Positions 12,009-23,106 of a stretch of 64,000 bases of DNA are shown here, one piece after another. The stretch's first letter is position 1. The number at the start of each line of letters is the position of its first letter. The notes below the pieces were generated by a model. It saw nothing but the letters and a program-made list of their open reading frames with translations, did not search any database and was not told the origin of the DNA. The position numbers were made by a program, and so were the translations under genes. The stretch spans positions 12,607,075-12,671,074 of the forward strand of contig NC_049980.1 of assembly GCF_000003815.2 (NCBI RefSeq), read 5' to 3'. The stretch comes from Branchiostoma floridae (lineage: Eukaryota > Chordata > Leptocardii > Amphioxiformes > Branchiostomatidae).

Positions 12009-14054
12009 CTGCGCGAATCAATTAGCAGTCAGCGTGGAATGTACATTTGCCACACGGACTCGCTCGGTTTGAGACGCCTTAATCTAGCTGCTCCCTGAAA
12101 CTATTAAGCTTGATGAGACGGCACCAACCTGCGTCTACCCCCGAAGACTAAATAACTGGGTATCAATAGCAACACGTTTTGTTGCGTAAAAGCATTTTCA
12201 ACATTGTAACGTTAACCCTGCAACATTTGGCAACCAGCGGGCAGGAGCACTAGACAGGATGTCGGGGCAATATGGATAGTTTAATACCTTTAATCACTGT
12301 GTCAGGTCAAGGCTTTACTAAAGCCTCTGAGAAAATTGGGAAGTGTCCCTATTAAGCACGAATTATATTAGAAGGTGGCCTTCGTAAAGGCAGATTTCTA
12401 ACTGAGTGTTGCCAGTCGTCTGAATCAGCATGGAGTGCCATTCCAAACCAGTCTCTTCGAAGCCTCGTTTTAGGTATCATACTGCACTTGAACCACATCC
12501 GGGGAACTGGTTTGCTCCAGCTGTGTTGTTGGGGAGGGGGGTTGCAGGGTTACATCACATCCGGGCGCTAGAATGTCAGGTATTGAAGACAACACGGAGA
12601 CAACATCTACAAGTGAACACTTTTCACTTTCACAGCTGTAACGGGTCAAGTTCAAATTCAGCGCTTCATGGTGACGTCTATGTGTCAGCATGCAAGACTG
12701 CCCAAAAAATGATGATGACGCCTGCAGTTGAAACAACGTTTTATGATCGAATGTTTATACTGACATTCTGCGGAATATAAGTACATACAATTCAATAAAG
12801 ATAAGAAAACAAAACCAATAGTTCTATGCTAATCTTAGCGTGACAATCTAGAGTAGTGTTTTTCATCAGGGGCTGCCTTAAACCTCTGCACTACTGCAAT
12901 CCTTTGAAACTTATTATACATTAGATTCAATCCAATTACGCACACAGTACATGCATCGCAAATTAATAGGACAGCCCAAAGGAACCGAACAGTTATGGTC
13001 GCACGCTGTTGAGAATTCCATAAAAAAAAAACAAGATCAAATCAATTTTTTTTCTCTAAGCAAGGTCAAATGGTCATATGGTTCACAATGTATGTCGAAC
13101 TAATATCTGTGTGATACGCGAAGCTGATCTGCCATACGTAATATCTATAGTGTCAGGCATACATGCGGTACTTATTTGCTTGTGTCTGAAACTGAATTTC
13201 AGCAAAAACAGTGCGTGAGCGATTCTAACTTTTCGGGATATCGGTCTAATCGGGACCGATGTTTGGTTCCCGATAAGTTTTTATGTTCACTTTCTGCGAA
13301 CTGATAACGGTAACAAAGCAAATGATCAAAGCTGCAACACGCGTAGTCACACTTTCAGGACATTTCCCCGACGTTTCTCCCGACCACTCGCCATTCACAT
13401 CGGTATTAAAAGGGCTAGGGGTCATAGCCTGGGATCCATCCTATTCTAGGACCAGTTCACGTTTCTGATCGGATATGTATAAGGAAGATGACTTTAAAAC
13501 TATGGTTTTCATAGAATATATACGGCTGACGCAGACGAGCTTTAAAGACTAGCAGACAACCTCCGCCGATCAACTCCCAATCACAGATGACCTACTCACA
13601 AGTCACAACCATGGTCTGGAGACGTTCACGACAAGTCTTGATATTCGAACGACACACTGAAACATGGATGTCAGAACTTATCATATTAAAGCACGTTTTA
13701 TGATCGGCTTCTGTGCAGTCAGAAAGGGCTATCTTTAAAGCCAACATTATCAGTACTATTCACAGGGCCGTGTCTTATCGCATTTAAGGAGAGATAAAAC
13801 AGTAGCAGCAGTACATGCTTCAACCAGAAGGGGGCGTTGTACACCTTTCAAACACGCAAATATTAAACAGAAAATCATTACACAATTAAATGACTTAATC
13901 TTTCTTCTTCTAACGATCCATTGCGTTCAACTTCTCATATCATACGACAAAGAAGCTATGAACTGTAACAATCTCTACTTAGATTGTTAGTTTTGATTGA
14001 CATCCCGTCCCAGGAGAATAATTCAGGACCATTTCAGGGCCATGCGGGAGCCAC

Positions 14055-14271
14055 CTGCATGAACGGAGCGGGCGCCGAGCCAAGTCCAGGCGTCTGGTGC
14101 AGAGACCCGCAGGTCGGGAGAGAACCCGATACTCCGCGGGAGGCCGCAGCATCAGGCAGGGACGGGCCGGCTGGAGGGGTGCGGTAGGACGGGGGCCGGG
14201 GTGAGGCGGGGGAAATATCTCTTGGCTGGCACTTGCTCTCATTTGCCTCATGCAGTTTGACAAATTCCTGC
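14055..14271 (-). CDS. Candidate internal exon, Pro/Ser-rich, unidentified minus-strand gene
   Basis: On the minus strand, the acceptor GACACAG (a stop codon lies just upstream in frame) opens a 217-base segment entering in phase 2 and leaving in phase 0 at ATGCAG before GTGGCT, a weaker donor. It begins QEFVKLHEANESKCQPRDIS and becomes Pro/Ser/Ala-rich. The region is strongly GC-rich against an AT-rich background. The opening loosely recalls the start of a PDGF/VEGF domain, but nothing after it supports that. The phase fits the exon at 11754-12008. Function unknown. Confidence 0.28.
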
Positions 14272-15674
14272 CTGTGTCATCTTCAGATGAAGATGCAGGT
14301 CAATTCAGTTGATTTGATGACAACGATATCAAAGTCACTTGTCCAATTGGATGCACAGCGTACTGTCAACATACCATAGGTTATATTTCACGTTTGCCAA
14401 GAAGGTTATCTTTGTGGCAGCTTTCGTGTGTGCGTGTGTCTGCGTGTGTCTGTGCACGTGTGTCGGTAACCATATAACTCAAGAACAACTGGATTGATTG
14501 TTTGTAGATTTGATGTGTTGATATTGACCAAAACTAGAAATAAATGAATTTGGGGTCCTCTAGTGGCTTAGTTTGAAACTGCAAGTTGTGATATCTCGTG
14601 AGCTGGACATACTACGGCCACGTTATGTAATAGTAGATAGCTTTTGGACTCGTGAAGGATGGGCGTAGGTTTGGCCCCTAGCGTTTTTTAACTGCATGGG
14701 CCGATTTTGTTTTGAGAATTTGAAGAATGATTCAAGTAGGGGTTAATTTTGGATGTGCAAATGTGCAAATGAAATGAACATAATTAAATGCTTATCGTGC
14801 AAAGATCTAATTTGTATGGTTGATAGTAAAATCGGCTAAATTCGCTGTGACCTGTATTCATGATATGGCTGTCAAACATGTGACATTATGTAACTGAAAA
14901 AGAGAGAAACATAAATACATGTAGATATCAATCATTCAACCTAGGTCATTAGAACTGATGAGAAAATACTATAGTGCCTGCTCCCTTGTACATGTAATAT
15001 ACATTGAGGAAAAAACTATTTTTCTGATTGATTCATGGATACAGTCCTATCGTTTGCCCCGTTGGTTCAGTCCTACATGTGTATCATTCCTCCCGTAAAT
15101 GCCTAATTCCCTCTCCTCAGATGAGCTCAGTTTTCCATGAAACCTATCCCATATTAACGTCTGATCCCGTGTATTATAACTTGTGTTTGGTAACAGGAAT
15201 CTAAGAACGCCGTATTGATAAAACGTTAGGGTAGGTTCTTCAAGTTGGATTTCCACTTGTTGCTTTAGCTATATCCAAAGCTAGGCACTTCTCTGTGTGG
15301 TAAGTTGGCAGATCGATGGTGTGCGTGGTACGTTAACACAATTACAAGTTCTGATGTCGCGAACCTATCACTCCCCTCCATTCCCCAATGTAAGTGAATG
15401 TAACACATGGAAGCCATAGGGCGAAATTTTACCCCAGCCCTTGTGGGGGTCGACAGTTGGCAAGATCAAGAGACCACAAACATTCGATCTGACTTCTGTT
15501 TGATGAGTTCAAATAGAATTCCAAGTAGTCTTGCATCTATTCCGATAGAATCACTGCTATGCGATGGTCACATTTTTCTTGGAACGAAATATAGAAGTGC
15601 ATTATCAAGAAATCTAAACAAATTATGCTCATGCCTTATTTCTAACGTTTGGTAATTGGTATATTTTCTCAACA

Positions 15675-15741
15675 GGGGCTATACGAGCAGCCTCCAGGCA
15701 CACAGCTCCTCAATGACAATGGAGGTAGCTCGTAGAGCCCC
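15675..15741. repeat. Short hairpin / inverted repeat
   Basis: A 22-base left arm (GGGGCTATACGAGCAGCCTCCA) pairs with the right arm at 15720-15741 with three mismatches around a 23-base loop. The hairpin size is compatible with a tiny fold-back element or a microRNA-like precursor. No expression evidence is available, and the flanks show no clear target-site duplication. Confidence 0.65.
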
Positions 15742-17861
15742 TTTTCTGTTTCGTTATCTTTCAAACTTTTCTTTCCACAAAGTACCGGCCCAGGTTTGGA
15801 AATGCTACCATAGTATTTAACGTATATCAAGGATTCTGATTCTTTGTACGATATACCGTATATCTGCTATATGATTGGCTGCAAATGGTGTAATTGTACA
15901 TTGCCGAATTATATTCAGTGTTGAGTTTCTTCGGCTGAAATCTGAAAAAAAAGGATCCCTCCCTACCGCACAACATTGGAAGTACAGCATTAAATTTTCC
16001 AGGCCTAATGTAATATAATGTTATTTACAACCCCTTGTCACCAGGGAGCATCATGCTGTTGAATTAACAGTTTTTCCACACTTCGCCCACATCCACAACT
16101 TGTTAAAACAAGACCATAGAAAACTCGCATTCCAAGTGTTCCCCAAAACTTCAAACATCCATAAACTGTCTCCCTTGAGTCTAAACTTGTCTGACCTAAT
16201 GCAAGGTTGGGACCGGCAGCGCACTAGTAAATTTGAACTTCAAGGGGGCTTTTATTTGAAAATAGGATTTCCAGAAGCACACATGTCGGAGAGTGTAAAA
16301 ACATCGGAACCGGAGAGTCCCCAACAGGGGGTGAAGGTCGGGGAAATTGCACCCATGTTACGTAACTTATAAATATGAGGATGCTACGATCGGTGCTATC
16401 TATGGGACAATAAGGCAAGCTTCTTTTGTGCTTCTCATGACACGTGCACTCAGTAACTCTCTTGTGCGGAAATCGGGTATCAATATTAATTTATTTATTG
16501 ATCTTGTAGGGTAGTCCCTTCAGTCTAGTAGACTGATTTCCAAGGGATATAATAAGTCGTAGTCATGAGGGTTCATGCTATCAAATATTTAAATTCAAAT
16601 TGTCAGTGTAAAGGAAGCACATATCTTTCATCGTGAGTGCCATGCGAATATAGCCAGTTCTGTTTGTACTCATATTTGGAAGCGGTTGTGAGACCCGTTG
16701 TCTGGGGGCTCCCATACCCTGCGACCTGCGATGTCCATGTCTATCTACTAGTAACTCTAAGAGCGCCATCTATCAGTGGACGACTGAATAGCAGCATTAA
16801 CACATAACGTACTAAAGAGATGTAAATGTAAAAGAAAGGAAACATTTGTAGCAACGTGACAGGAAGTGAACGAAAACAGCACACTGTACAAGGACGGCAT
16901 TTTGTATCTGATGATGAATTAAAGGTTTTGTTAATGTCTTTATTTAGAAATAAAGTAATTTTGCCTTATTTCAACTTTTCCTATATTGTTAGCTCTTCGT
17001 GAGTTATCCGCCCATCACATACCACTTATGTTGTATCGTGGAGAAGTACTGAACATGACCTATGTGGCTCTTTCGCCATCTTACATGTCAGCTGGAAAGT
17101 AATGCTCCCATCAAGAGTGATCATGATTGATGTCACGCCTTCAATCCCAATGAACCGTACATCCTATACTTAGTATACTCTCCTTCAGTTGGACATTGCA
17201 CTACCTTTTTGTGAGCAGTTGTGGAATGAAAGCATGTAACTAATTCGTGCAGATAAATGTATGCCTTATTGATTACGTCACAGCGATTTGATATAAAAGA
17301 AATAGGTGTGAATCTTTTAATATCATGTCAACTAAACGTTTTTAATGTGTTAGCTGTTTGTTTTTTAATATGGCCTTGCCCTTTACCTACTGTGAAAACC
17401 ACACCCCGTGATGCATAATGCTCCTTTATCAATAAACCATTCTACTACTGTCTCCCCAGCCACCGTTGTCCGAGACCGGTCTTGCTTTTTACAGTACATA
17501 TGTACATGTACCTACTTGTTGTGTAATGATACCCAGATATAGCAATAAGCCGTGACCTTACAAGGAGAAACTGACCAACCATGTACAATACGGCACTCCT
17601 CTATGGCTTTAAGGACCACTCAGGAAGTTTATCAAGAGTCCATCACGGACCTCTGCGGATGACAAGTTTTAAGTGCTCCTGTAGAGTAGCACTCGTGCCC
17701 GCCGTCATCGTTCCGTTAACAGCACACATTGTTTACTCAATCTGTCGGCGGAGTGAAATGGTGGGCTGGAACGTGCAGGATTTTCTAATCCAAATAAAAA
17801 TGTCTTCAAATGACACGGGCTGATACGATTTACCGCACTGAATACATTCATACGCACAGAC

Positions 17862-18051
17862 ACACACACGCACGCACGCGCACACATACATTTTGCACAC
17901 ACACACACGCACGCACACACACAAACTTACACGGCAAAAATAAACACATAAACATACATGTATGACACACAAGCACAAGCACATAACATAATTTCATTGA
18001 CATACAGTGATAATTGAGTCAAATCATTGTGTGTGTGTGTGTGTGTGTGTA
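17862..18051. repeat. CA-rich and GT microsatellites
   Basis: CA/CG-alternating tracts at 17862-17930 and a (GT)n run at 18029-18051 form two complementary simple-sequence blocks about 100 bases apart. Open frames here are artefacts of the repeats. Confidence 0.9.
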
Positions 18052-18233
18052 CATATATAGACCCCATAATCATTTAGACTTAAGTCTTCCATTCGAATTT
18101 GTTGATGGTATCTCTTCTTTAGTCATAGCTTCACTTAATTTTAGTATATGTGTTGTTTGTCTCTCACACGGGTTTGTAAACAAAAACACAAGGTACACAC
18201 TGTTTGAACGACGAATAAAGTGTCCCTACTCAC

Positions 18234-18306
18234 CTTGATCATCACCTGTACCTTCTGATGTCTCCTTGTCCTGATCTTCATCATGTTCTTCAATATCTGG
18301 AGCCAT
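18234..18306 (-). CDS. Candidate first coding exon, acidic N-terminus, minus strand
   Basis: On the minus strand an ATG at 18306 opens 24 codons beginning MAPDIEEHDEDQDKETSEG and ending at CAAG before GTGAGT (18228-18233), a consensus donor, in phase 1. Without splicing the frame stops within two codons, so the donor matters. The strongly acidic, low-complexity composition is typical of disordered N-termini. No family can be named. Its phase does not fit the candidate exon at 14055-14271 directly, so at least one exon would be missing if they belong together. Confidence 0.35.
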
Positions 18307-18796
18307 CGCAGAAGCTGCACGTCCCTTGACTTACTTGTTGTCACCAACTAAACCTGTAGTTAAGGTAACTTTTACGAAGCCATGTTTTGTGAACCTGCGT
18401 GGTCTCCACCAGCACATGTGACCCAGTCGTTGCCAGGCAAAATAGAACTATCACATTTCACATTCACGCTTAGCAACTGCTATTTGTGTGCATCTGACCC
18501 AGCCACTTGCTGAAATAGATGATATATTGGTCTAAAAAGTTCAACTGCCAGGGAATGACATGTCTTTGGCCGGACTTGCAGGAAATTTCACATACCGAGC
18601 ACACGTGTACTTGACTTTTGTCCAATGTGTTTGGTGGCTGACATGTGCACGGGGCATGTTTCCGAGAAAACGACACAAGCCCATCGAGCCGTGTAACTTT
18701 AGATGCCAAATCGTGTATGTACTAAGTTTGATTCGGAGAGACCAGGTTTAGAAATTTCTCCGTGACAGACACTCCATTGCGTAAAAATAGACCCAA

Positions 18797-19013
18797 TCAG
18801 CTGATGGATAGGACTGCTGATAAGTATACAACTGATGTGTACACCCAGTTAGCTGATAGGCATACAACTGATGTGTAGACCCAGTTAGCTGATAGGCATA
18901 CAACTGATGTGTAGACCCAGTTATTAGCTGATAGGTATACAACTGATGTGTAGACCCAGTTATTAGCTGATAGGTATACAACTGATGTGTACATCCAGTT
19001 ATTAGCTGATCGT
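18797..19013. repeat. 36/39-bp tandem repeat
   Basis: Six or so units of AGCTGATAGGTATACAACTG followed by ATGTGTAGACCCAGTT. Later units carry an extra ATT, so unit length is 36 or 39 bases. Both are multiples of 3, which explains the repetitive open frames on the minus strand. There is no other sign of coding. Confidence 0.92.
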
Positions 19014-19728
19014 ATACGATCGATGAGTAGTTGCTTTTAATGGCGTTGACACACGGCACGATAAATTTAAGACGTGGTTAAAGTGTTCTAAAACATGCCA
19101 AAAGTTCGTCCTGTGAGTGAGAGCTAATGACTAGACGTGGACTGTCAGTTTCATGCATAACGTTTTTGTTCACATTTTGTCGTTTGACAGGTGAACAATA
19201 AGGTAACGTATATGGGCCTACAGTACATACTCGTACAGAGAAAGCCTCTTCGTAATTAATAATTTTGCTTTTAAAATGAATTGTTGAGCTTTACATGTAT
19301 ATCGATGGAAGCACTTATTTTTTTCTTCCAATTAGGCCCTGTTCCTGGTATTGCTGAAGTTTTCATGCCCATTGACACCGCGAACATCCGTTGCCATTGT
19401 TTAACTACTGTACTACAGGCCTTGTTTCAAATACACTTCCATCCCCTTGGAATTAAATGAGAAGCTTCCGCTTCTTGTGGGTCTCTCATCATGAATCTTT
19501 ATGCCATTTCTTAGATATTCTACTTACTGGGTATAGAGTTTACTTGGATTACGGTGCCTTTTGGACGTTGCCCTACTCGAGGATACATATAAACACCTCT
19601 ACTTAAATACTGAAGTCACTTAAGGGAATGAAATGAAGAAAAAATAGGACAGAATTAGCCAAGCCTTTTGAAAACCGGATCTATTTGGCAATGCTTAGGG
19701 TAGAACTTCCATTTACACAAAGTACCCG

Positions 19729-20885
19729 GTGTGACAGCGATCTCGCCCCCCCGGCGATTTGGCCCCCCCGGGGGGCGAGATCACTAGCGTTTTCGCCCCC
19801 CTTTAGCGTTTTCGCCCCCCCCCCCCAAGAGCAGCTGGTTACTACATATTACAGGTGCGCTACCTGGTACTATACTTCACCTGGGGAGTAACGTATATGG
19901 TGTGTTACCTGGTACCTACATGTATATGGCACCTTATTACCGTACCGTAAGATGTCATACCTCGAAAGTCGATACTATATTGTTCGGTGCAAACATGACA
20001 TTGAAATGAAAAAGACAATTTTTGCAGCTGAGGTGGTATAAAAACAGTGCTACTGCGAACGTATAAATCAACACCGTCTACGGTACGGAATACGTCAGCT
20101 ATATGTTTTCAATTTGTCACAGTGTTTTCTTTCTTGTGCTGGAAACATTTCCAAAGCACTAACAAAAACGCACATGAATAATAGTTTCTCATTATAAACA
20201 CTATCTACGCGCAAGTTGATATAGCTGTTGCTACAAAATGCTACACAAACACTGGTAAAGTACCTGTCTTAAGAAACACGGGTAAATGCATCAGTTCCTA
20301 AATACTAGAAAAAACAGTCATGTTGGAGGTGAAGATATCCCTTGGCCAGGTGCATATACCAACATGTGCGTTATTCTAATTAATACCTAATATTTGCATA
20401 ATTAATAAAGACATTACATAGTTCTTTTGTGGTCACTTCATGGTAGAGACTTCATAATTGGAGATATATAGGTTGCTTGAGGACAGGTGAATACAATGAA
20501 ATACATCTTATGTCAAGACTCAGGTATATGCAATAATGGGAATACAAGGGACCAAACCCTCCTTGTCTGAAACAAGTTCAACTATCTTATTACCATGTAA
20601 TTACGTTAATATTGATACTATGAATGGAGTTATGTATCAAACTAGTGTACTTATATCATTCTGAAACTACATTTTGTGATTTATACCAATCAACTTCTAA
20701 AATGTCATGTAAACCCGTTTTTTTTGGGGGGGGGCGAAATCGCTAAAGGGGGGCGAGGTAGGGGGGCGAGATCACTAGCCGGGGAGGGCGAGATCGCTAG
20801 TGATTTCGCCCCGGGGGGGCGAGATCGCTAGTGATTTTGCCCCCGGGGGGGCGAGATCACGGGGGGGCGAGATCGCTGTCACACC
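19729..20885. mobile_element. Fold-back element with G/C-run terminal inverted repeats
   Basis: The left end reads GGTGTGACAGCGATCTCGCC(C)n and the right end, inverted, reads the same. Each end is an array of GCGATCTCGCCCCCC / ACTAGCGATTTCGCCCCC modules and both finish inward with CCCCCCTTTAGCG.TTTCGCC(C)n. The left array spans about 19729-19826 and the right about 20721-20885. The AT-rich interior of roughly 0.9 kb has no transposase-like frame. The structure is that of a non-autonomous DNA transposon with long, internally repetitive TIRs. A clean target-site duplication was not seen; GTAC is near both ends. Confidence 0.8.
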
Positions 20886-21492
20886 TGTACAAAAACATTG
20901 CATGGTTCCCAACGGTAGCAAAGCTCCTTTTCAACCACGCCTAAGTCGAGCTTTATCTTTCTACGCTATCAAAGGATGTAATGTGCTCAATAAAATGTTT
21001 GATGTCCTCTCAACTTTAATAGGGGGTTTAATGATCTTTAGTCTTCTTCCTAAAGCTATGAAGTAAAGGAAATCCACGCGCACACTCTGTTTGAAACTAG
21101 ATCCGACAGTTAACCGATTTGTAAGTGTGGCACCGTTATCAGTGCTTACATCCGTGACGCAAATTAGGAATCATCTTATGGGGGGCATTTATGGGTGTGT
21201 TCAAGATCAACGGGAGTCATTACAGCAGAGTAAAAACGATTAGTTGTCATGTTTATATGTAGGTGATATTTTTCTCCATAGTTTAGACTAATCCCATCGT
21301 AGTAACCAATGCTTGATCTGGAAGCAAATTACATTTACTGTTGTAAAAGCAGCTTAAAATTGAGATGGGTAGGAACTACAAGGGCCAACCCATTCTCAGG
21401 ATATCAGGTGAAGGTAACTTGTCAGTAATAAAGTTTCCTGCGTTGTAGTTGATACCGGAAATATCCTAAAGATGACGCTTTCTGGCAACACT

Positions 21493-21678
21493 TTCCTGTT
21501 CACTGAACCAAACTTCACATCGTGATGCATGACTTCACTAATCTTTTATCACTGGTATCACAGGATGTCGTATGTCCATCCTGGACATGACGTCAGAGGT
21601 TACGTAGGTACCTCTCCGAGTGCCCGGTGTTAACCTAAGGGTTACGAGGTAGCTAATGAAGTAGTACGGCAGAAAAGC
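21493..21678. repeat. Dispersed repeat, left half only
   Basis: Closely matches the first part of the composite copy at 25883-26138. Shared text includes AACCAAACTTCACAT.GTGATG, TATCACTGGTATCACAGGAT, ACGTCAGAGGTTACGTAGGT and GTAGCTAATGAAGTAGTACG. Similarity stops sharply after CGGCAGAAAAGC. The other half of the repeat is found separately at 23961-24038. Confidence 0.85.
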
Positions 21679-21689
21679 CCACTTGTTAT

Positions 21690-21800
21690 ATTCAAATACA
21701 ATTCAATCTCTACAACTGGCAATGAGAGTGTGTTGTAGAGAGGACGTTTCGAGTGACATCCATCACTCTTCTTCAGCAAAAGCAGAATGACGTTTGATTA
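21690..21800. repeat. Possible interspersed repeat fragment
   Basis: Contains TTGTAGAGAGGACGTTTCGA followed by GTGACATCCATCACTCTTCT. This ACGTTTCGAGTGAC...TCTTCTTCAGC phrase resembles a motif I associate with interspersed repeats of several marine invertebrates. Boundaries are unclear and only one copy is seen in this window. Confidence 0.3.
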
Positions 21801-22008
21801 GATCCCGGTATATCGTATTGATCTGAGTTAAACTCATTGTGAGAAAACTCACAGATAAAAGAATGGCCCTTTAGACATTCTATCAAATTTGAACGCATCT
21901 TCTTGATATATGATAAGCCTATTACACCAGTTAAAAAGTCCAGTGGTAATGTCGCATATCATATGTCCTTGAAACGCTTTTTAAATGTACTGAACAACCT
22001 TCAAATAA

Positions 22009-22108
22009 NNNNNNNNNNNNNNNNNNNNNNNNNNNNNNNNNNNNNNNNNNNNNNNNNNNNNNNNNNNNNNNNNNNNNNNNNNNNNNNNNNNNNNNNNNNN
22101 NNNNNNNN
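22009..22108. other. Assembly gap (100 N)
   Basis: Exactly 100 N, a conventional placeholder for a gap of unknown size. Apparent open frames across it are meaningless. Confidence 0.99.
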
Positions 22109-23037
22109 AGTGGTAGATAGATGACTTCATGTACTTTCCAAAGTGAAGTGAGTGGGTCCATACATTTTGTAAGTATAATCTCATCAGGCCACAGGTTTGT
22201 CGTCTGGTGGCTATGACGTAAAACCCATCACCTTTACACCCTGTAAGGTAATTGTCTCTCCACAATGCCCTCCATATCATCGTGACCTGGAACTTACAAA
22301 CGCCTTTGCCTCATAAATGAAAGAAGATTGAAACTCCTGTGCCTTTTCCTAGGTAATAAATGACATATGCAATAGTTGCGAACATCACTGACGTCCTGCT
22401 ATCGTAAGAACATCCAAAAAACATTCATGAAATTACGTACGTCATTAAACTCCCGAAGATTCCCAGTTATAGATAACATTATAGACTTTGAGTTTTTATA
22501 CTAATTGTAAGATCTTAATAAAGAAGCATTAGGTCCTAACAAGTAAATTTCATGGATGACATCCTCTGCAGATTGCAACTCCAATTCTACTGCGACAGGG
22601 AAAAACCAGGTTGGAAAAACATGCTCATTTTTCTTTCAAAATAGAGACCAAGAACCCTGTAACAAGAATGAAGGCGACAAAACATGCTATCACAGGCAGC
22701 AAGTCTTTTAGTTCCCTATTCAGGATGTACAGAAACTAACACTGGTGTGGTAGCCTAATATCACAAAGTTAGACTCAAGGTGTGCCACGTATAATTGCAT
22801 TTTTTTGTCATATTGGCCATCTCTGGGAGGAAACTTTTTTTTGTAAATTAATGCCCACACGTATAAAATTTGCATAAAATCCTTGGCCTATTTCTTGGGA
22901 AGTGTACGTTATTGCGTACGCAGTCTTAATGCCAGTTTACATCAAAGTAAGTGATTGAATATTAACTGGGCGGGACGTGGGTACAAGGGATGATCCCCTT
23001 CCCCTGCGCATAGATTACATCTGATCACCACGAGGTC

Positions 23038-23045
23038 TATAAAAG
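23038..23045 (+). promoter_or_regulatory. TATA box of the small secreted-protein gene
   Basis: TATAAAAG lies 62 bases before the ATG at 23107. Initiation about 30 bases downstream would leave a 5' UTR of roughly 35-40 bases. It is the best-placed TATA box in the window. Confidence 0.65.
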
Positions 23046-23106
23046 AAGACGAGTCCATCCTCCCGACCACTATCCGCCACCACACGTCTAGTACACACCC
23101 TGAAGA

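Larger units (their letters stand above)
14280..18230. other. No gene supported apart from simple repeats
   Basis: Contains a short hairpin at 15675-15741, TG-type tracts near 14425-14465, a CA tract at 17862-17930 and a GT tract at 18029-18051. If the minus-strand exon candidates on either side belong to one gene, this is its intron. A connecting exon of the right phase was not found. Confidence 0.4.

Noticed and set aside
12430-12780. 116-codon plus-strand frame followed by AATAAA
   Set aside because: Random-looking sequence without domain, signal peptide or promoter; the AATAAA is plausibly chance.
15047-15256. 69-codon minus-strand frame with fairly protein-like composition
   Set aside because: No acceptor or donor with matching phase, and no recognised family. 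It could be a transposon fragment but nothing supports it.
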